DNA of 64,000 bases from Apostichopus japonicus (lineage: Eukaryota; Echinodermata; Holothuroidea; Aspidochirotida; Stichopodidae): contig NC_092583.1 of assembly GCF_037975245.1 (NCBI RefSeq), forward strand, positions 6,959,264-7,023,263. Reading direction: 5' to 3'. The notes under the pieces were generated by a model. The model was not told the DNA's origin and ran no database searches. It was given only the letters and a program-made list of their open reading frames with translations. Position 1 is the first letter of the stretch. Every line of letters starts with the position of its first letter. Of the stretch, positions 59,654-64,000 are shown piece after piece. Made by a program: the position numbers and the translations under genes.

Positions 59654-61091
59654 GTAGGTACCACTTGTGATTTTCTTTATTAATGTTTGACAGAAATCCC
59701 CCAGCAGTTTAAGGGTTTTGCTCAGTAAGCTTAAGCGCTGCAAAGTTCCACCGATCGTCAGTGGTTAGGCCCACGATAGGTTAGTAAAAGGTTAGGCTAG
59801 TTAACATTGTTCTGTCATAAGGCCTACACACCGGAGGAGCTAGATATAGGCTACTTGCAGTTGTATCGTTACTTTGCGCAGTTTATTTAGTATCGTAATT
59901 CTTACTACAGCTGCAGTAGACATGCTATAATGTCAAAGCACATGTCTACACGGGCCTAACTAGAAACAACGTTAGGCTACTAGTACTACTGAACATTTAG
60001 GCCTAGCCTATCATACTAGGTTAGTTCAAGGAGTAGGAGTACCTAGGTTATTCTACGTAGGGTACTGCCTTTAACAACAATGACACACTATAGTAGCACT
60101 AGTAGTGAGGTCTTCCTTAAGTTATTTGCAAATGGCTGACAAACTACTGACTGTTAGGGTCACTGTGAGCAGTGTGACAGCTATTTGGAAATTAAAGTGT
60201 TAGATGTCACAGTTGTCATGTCATATATTGATTCATCAGCAGTGGTTGGGCATTTTATACTAAAGAGCTCAAGTGACATGGCCAAAATTGTAGAGATGTG
60301 TTGTCACTTTGGCCATAGATACAACTGCTTATACTGTGACTTCCTCAAAGAATGGTGTTTCTTTGTTTATGATGAATCGTCATTCCTTTCAGTTTACAAC
60401 TTCAACATTTTTCATTGCTTGAACTTTGAACATGCCCATATCTAGGCTTAAGTTAAGAGTTAAGAGTTAAGAGCTGGTGATTTAACTTTGAGGTTAGTTA
60501 TTTTCTATCACTGCATAGAGTCCTGTACCTAGTTATTAGGATATTTAATCCAATAAGGGAACATAGCCAATTCATAATTCTCAGTGATATGTGGAACAAA
60601 TGTTAATACTATGAGGCCCACAAAGTTTGCAGTGACCTGTGATAGGCGTCATGACATTGTCTGAAGTAGCGCTAGCAGCAAGCTTGAGTACATGTATTCT
60701 GCTATGGACATGCATGGAGTTTATTTCAAAGGCCTTTATTTTTTATCACAGTTTTACAGCAGAAGTGTCACTGTTGTGGGCAAGTTCTATTAATGTAACG
60801 CCATGGAATGGGGTGGGGATGTTGTGAGCAATTTTGAATTTGGACAAAATAAAAATTTCCTTGTCAAAATTTTAAGGAGCTCGAACCATACGTTGAGAAC
60901 TGGAAGTAGCGTATAAGTTAGCTCCATTGAATTGAGTAAAAAGGTCTAACTCTACTGTCATAGAGTAACAAGGGCATGTTTGAAACAAACTCCTGTAGTA
61001 ACAGTTGTTTGCGCTTCACCTTGAGTGATATTTCAAATGTCTCATCATGCAAGTTATAACTCTGGAATACATTTTTACATCTTTGTTTCAG
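59654..61091 (+). other. presumed intron of nested gene
   Basis: No recognised domain. An open frame at 60185-60445 shows no known motif and lacks splice context. The end, TTTGTTTCAG, is a good acceptor. Confidence 0.4.
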
Positions 61092-61208
61092 TTAATATGA
61101 TGAGGACCAGGACCAGAAGAAGTGGAGGTCCACTGGAGGAGGCATTAACATATATTAATGTCAAAGACAAAGAAGCTAGTTTTTGTGTTCTGCAAATAGC
61201 ACAGAAAG
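61092..61208 (+). CDS. nested gene, first coding exon (unknown function)
   Basis: From ATG at 61097 it encodes MMRTRTRRSGGPLEEALTYI, N-V-K-D-K-E-A-S-F and C-V-L-Q-I-A-Q-K, with a split Gly codon. The acceptor is TTTGTTTCAG and the donor AAAG|GTGAAT. The phase matches the exon at 62251. The basic start and G-P-L-E-E-A...Y-x-x-V-K-D-x-E-A-S are reminiscent of a protein family that seems expanded in marine invertebrates, but I cannot name it. Confidence 0.55.
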
Positions 61209-62250
61209 GTGAATATTTAATACTTCCATCAATGTAATCATTGAAAAGTATCCACAGTATAACAATTCTTCAACTATTTATAAGTAACTTAAGCATCTTT
61301 CAGATATGATTTAGACAAAATAGTAGCTTCATAATAGGTTACCAAGGAACAACTAAGCTGTCATCAGGAAGTTGATTACCTGGGTCCATAAGTAGGGCAC
61401 AATATGGACTGATTATTTAGTAGTAGCCATACAGTATTTAGTGTTGCTATGTTTAAAATTTCTGTTTTTCAGTTTTAATTGTGCTGTTCATTTCATGCAT
61501 TTGCTTTCTTATTAACAATATCCTTCGGCATTCAATATTTTGATTAAAGGTAGAGGGGTGATAACCACCACATCATTTGCAAAGGGGCAGTTGCAATACA
61601 GTGGAAAACTTTCATTTGTTCCATCTTGCTTTAGTGTTTGGTTCCCTTGCTGCTTCAATTTCAATCAAGTGCAGTTACTCAGTTGCCTTTTTACATTCAA
61701 TTGTGTTACTCCTTTACTATGTTACAGATATGAGGCTATTAAGAAATGCCACTTCTTAGAAAAGAGAATTTTACATTGAGGGAAAATGTTGTATGCAGAG
61801 CAAAACTACCACTTATGTAATATCTGAAGCTTAAATCTAACTTCGATCCCCAGCATTTGTCATTTTGTTAGAAATAGCACCTTTTTTTTATGACTTACAT
61901 TTTCCTGTAATGAGAACAGTACAAGTCTAAGGATAAAGAAAGTAACTCTCTGGAAGACCACAAATGCCATATATTTAATCAGATTTTTTTATTGTGTTAT
62001 CGAAGAGCATTTAACTATTTCATTTCATTTATTTGTTTCTCCTCAATGTACATGTTTAACAGTAAATAATTACTAACATAAATGAGGGAGTGGCAAAGAA
62101 AACCTTGCAAAGCTTAACAAGTAGGGCCACTCACCATGCAAAGGAAAATATATCAAAACAATACAAAAACCAACCGCCCCCTCCCCCTGCCAATTATTAT
62201 TTGTTACTTTTTTCTTGTTACTTTTTCTCTTTTTTTTTCTTCTGATATAG

Positions 62251-62579
62251 GGACCAAACATCCACTTGTCAGTGATGAAAGTTTGACTATAAGGAAGAAA
62301 TTCAAGGAGTCACCCCTCACCAAAACAGCCAATAAGTTCAAAACAGCAGTGCCCTCTAGACCCAAAAAAGTACCTTGGTCAGAAGAAGAACAGGCTGCAG
62401 TTAAGCGTCACCTGGGTAACTTCATAGCTATGCAAAAGCTGCCAGGAAGGGAAGCTATTCAGGCGAACTTGAAGAAAGAGAGGTGTCTTCAGAAAAGAAA
62501 TTGGAGAAACGTTAAGGACTTTGTACGAAACAGCATAACTTCAAGAGCTAGAAAGTCAGGAAGAGGTCTCTGTCACTGA
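62251..62579 (+). CDS. nested gene, last coding exon (W-S-E-E-E domain)
   Basis: With the exon at 61092 this gives a predicted 146-residue basic protein. It encodes TKHPLVSDESLTIRKKFKES, then KKVPWSEEEQAAVKRHLGNF and RNWRNVKDFVRNSITSRARK, and stops at 62577-62579. The pattern P-W-S-x-E-E-x-x-A-V-x-R-H-L-x-x-F-I...G...L...R-x-W-x-x-[VI]-K-x-x-V-x-N is one I associate with uncharacterised, highly repeated proteins of echinoderms and cnidarians, possibly mobile-element linked. It is loosely Myb/SANT-like by its W-S-E-E-E start. It lies inside the last tensin intron, same strand. The function is unknown. Confidence 0.65.
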
Positions 62580-62640
62580 TATCATAGTGAAACTGTAACT
62601 TACAGCTTAATCAGTGAGAATGTAAAATGGTAACATTTTT

Positions 62641-62646
62641 AATAAA
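62641..62646 (+). terminator. polyadenylation signal AATAAA of nested gene
   Basis: A canonical AATAAA lies 62 bases after the stop of the exon ending at 62579, at a suitable distance for a short 3' UTR. Cleavage-site context was not verified. Confidence 0.5.
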
Positions 62647-62750
62647 AGGCATACGTTAGGGACAGTCTTATAGGCTTTTGAGAGGTTGAGACTTCAAATG
62701 AAAAGTGGGCCAATCAGAGGAATGAGTACACGGGTGATCACACATTGACA

Positions 62751-63442
62751 ATGGGGAGCACTGTTATAAGTATCCCCATTGGGTGCTAGGGTTCATAGAC
62801 ATGTGTATGACTTTTGCTAATACATACATTTGTGTAGCTAATTAATACACGATCAAGAGAAATCAGTTTTGAACACATTGTTAAGGTTGATGACATGATG
62901 CTGCTGTAGTGATGTTTGAAATACAATGTAAACAGAAGGTGTGAATATGAGTTAGACAAGTTCTGTTCATTGAAATTGGGGAGCACTGTTATATTCTGGT
63001 CCTACATGTCTGCAGTTGTATGCCAACAAGTATGAAACATTTGCATGGTGTCCCGTGAATGTTGATGTACTTAAGGACCTTAAGTACAGAACAAGATGTT
63101 CAGAGCTGCTGGAGTTTACAAGAGAGCTGCTGTGACTATCATGCCAGGGATAAAGCTTAGATAAAACCTATTTTTTTTTACTGTAGCTTTGCCACCAGTT
63201 GGATGGTTACCTTGTATTATTCTCTACTGGAAGCTATGTCACTTTTCCTTTGTGTTCCAGCAAGAGGTGGGGAGGGGGGGGGGGGGATTAGAGGAGCACG
63301 GAGAATTAGAGTGAATCATGTGGACAGTTTGCAACTTTTGACTAAACTGATGTTAGTACTACCCTTGGTGTGAATGTACCAGAGGTGTACAGCACGCTAG
63401 GTCACCGCACACTGGAAATGGGGAGCACTGTTAATATCCCCA
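62751..63442. repeat. TGGGGAGCACTGTTA motif, three dispersed copies
   Basis: The motif occurs at 62752, 62977 and 63419. In the first and third it is followed within about 20 bases by TCCCCA, giving a short TGGGGA...TCCCCA hairpin, and then by a G/T-rich phrase (GGGTGCT). It may be the decayed ends of short elements. No gene was recognised here. Confidence 0.5.
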
Positions 63443-64000
63443 GTTGCATTCCAGGGTGCTTTAAATTATTTGTGTGTGTTCCTAATGTGACTAACTACTT
63501 TTGAGTATAGTTTACACACATACTAGAATGTCCAGTTTAGGTCACTTCACCACCTTTGGGAGCTTAAATGACAGGAAGACATCTAATGTCATCCCTAGCC
63601 TATTGTTGGTGAAGTGGTGGTGGAATCAGTGTAATCTGATTAAAACATACTTTGTGACAACAAATTGTTCAAGGAGGATTGTTGCTTTTTACCATTTAAG
63701 TAGTTAACAAATTATGCAAGTTCAGTTGAATTCACACTGAGTACAACTACCTGGCCTTTAATTACAGAGAGAAAAGGTCATGCATATACTGATAACAGTA
63801 TTATTACTTTTAGCCCTTAAATTTTGTCTTTCACTCTTTTTCATTGTTTGTAATTTTAACTGTTAGCTTTGTAAGCTTTTTTCCTCATTCAACCTTCTGA
63901 TTACATGTAACAGGACTTCATGATTGTTTGAGTGAGGTGAGTGTGGTGGTGATAAAGGTAGTTTTGTGTTAGCTATTCATGCATGTTCTCTCGAAGGAAT
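63443..64000. other. non-coding, no recognised feature
   Basis: AT-rich sequence with short open frames only. It is probably still within the last tensin intron, because the remaining PTB exon has not appeared. Confidence 0.5.

Noticed and set aside
60185-60445. 86-codon open frame as an extra exon of the nested gene
   Set aside because: No recognisable motif and no convincing splice sites around it in the right phase.

Overview
The window looks like a stretch of a marine invertebrate deuterostome genome. It is AT-rich, with long introns that have GT...AG borders, many minisatellites, poly-C/poly-G runs and several families of dispersed repeats. Echinoderm is my best guess from the general texture (for example frequent 'aggcctac' and 'tacagta' strings). 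I cannot name the species, and the taxonomy is inference.

One large gene on the + strand dominates: a tensin. Twenty-five exons, from 7842 to 58174, join in phase at every junction and give at least 2,631 codons with both ends open. In order they encode the tail of a possible C1 domain, the PTEN-like phosphatase domain, the PTEN-type C2 domain, a Ser/Pro/Gln-rich linker of about 2,000 residues, an SH2 domain and the first two thirds of the C-terminal PTB domain. The start codon, the first exons, and the last PTB exon with its stop lie outside the window or are not recognisable in it. Tensins link the cytoplasmic tails of beta-integrins to actin at focal and fibrillar adhesions. Here the phosphatase loop keeps its cysteine but has proline where the catalytic arginine should be.

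The introns and the 5' flank are full of mobile and repeated DNA. There are two near-identical copies of a ~2.68-kb element with hairpin ends (4357-7034 and 45781-48453), packed with AGGTCA motifs. There are hAT-like inverted-repeat elements (16228-16591, and a nested pair at 23370-24708), a Penelope-like remnant (about 17779-18335) with a possible degenerate hammerhead ribozyme, tRNA-derived SINEs (28657-28800, 31526-31796, 36965-37060), and about ten minisatellites, several lying directly against exons.

The last intron (beyond 58174) holds what looks like a separate small gene on the same strand. It has a CpG-containing 5' region headed by the same hairpin motif as the 2.68-kb elements, two coding exons (61092-61208 and 62251-62579, joined in phase, predicted 146 residues) and an AATAAA signal. 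No rRNA, standard tRNA gene, CRISPR array or prokaryotic feature was seen.
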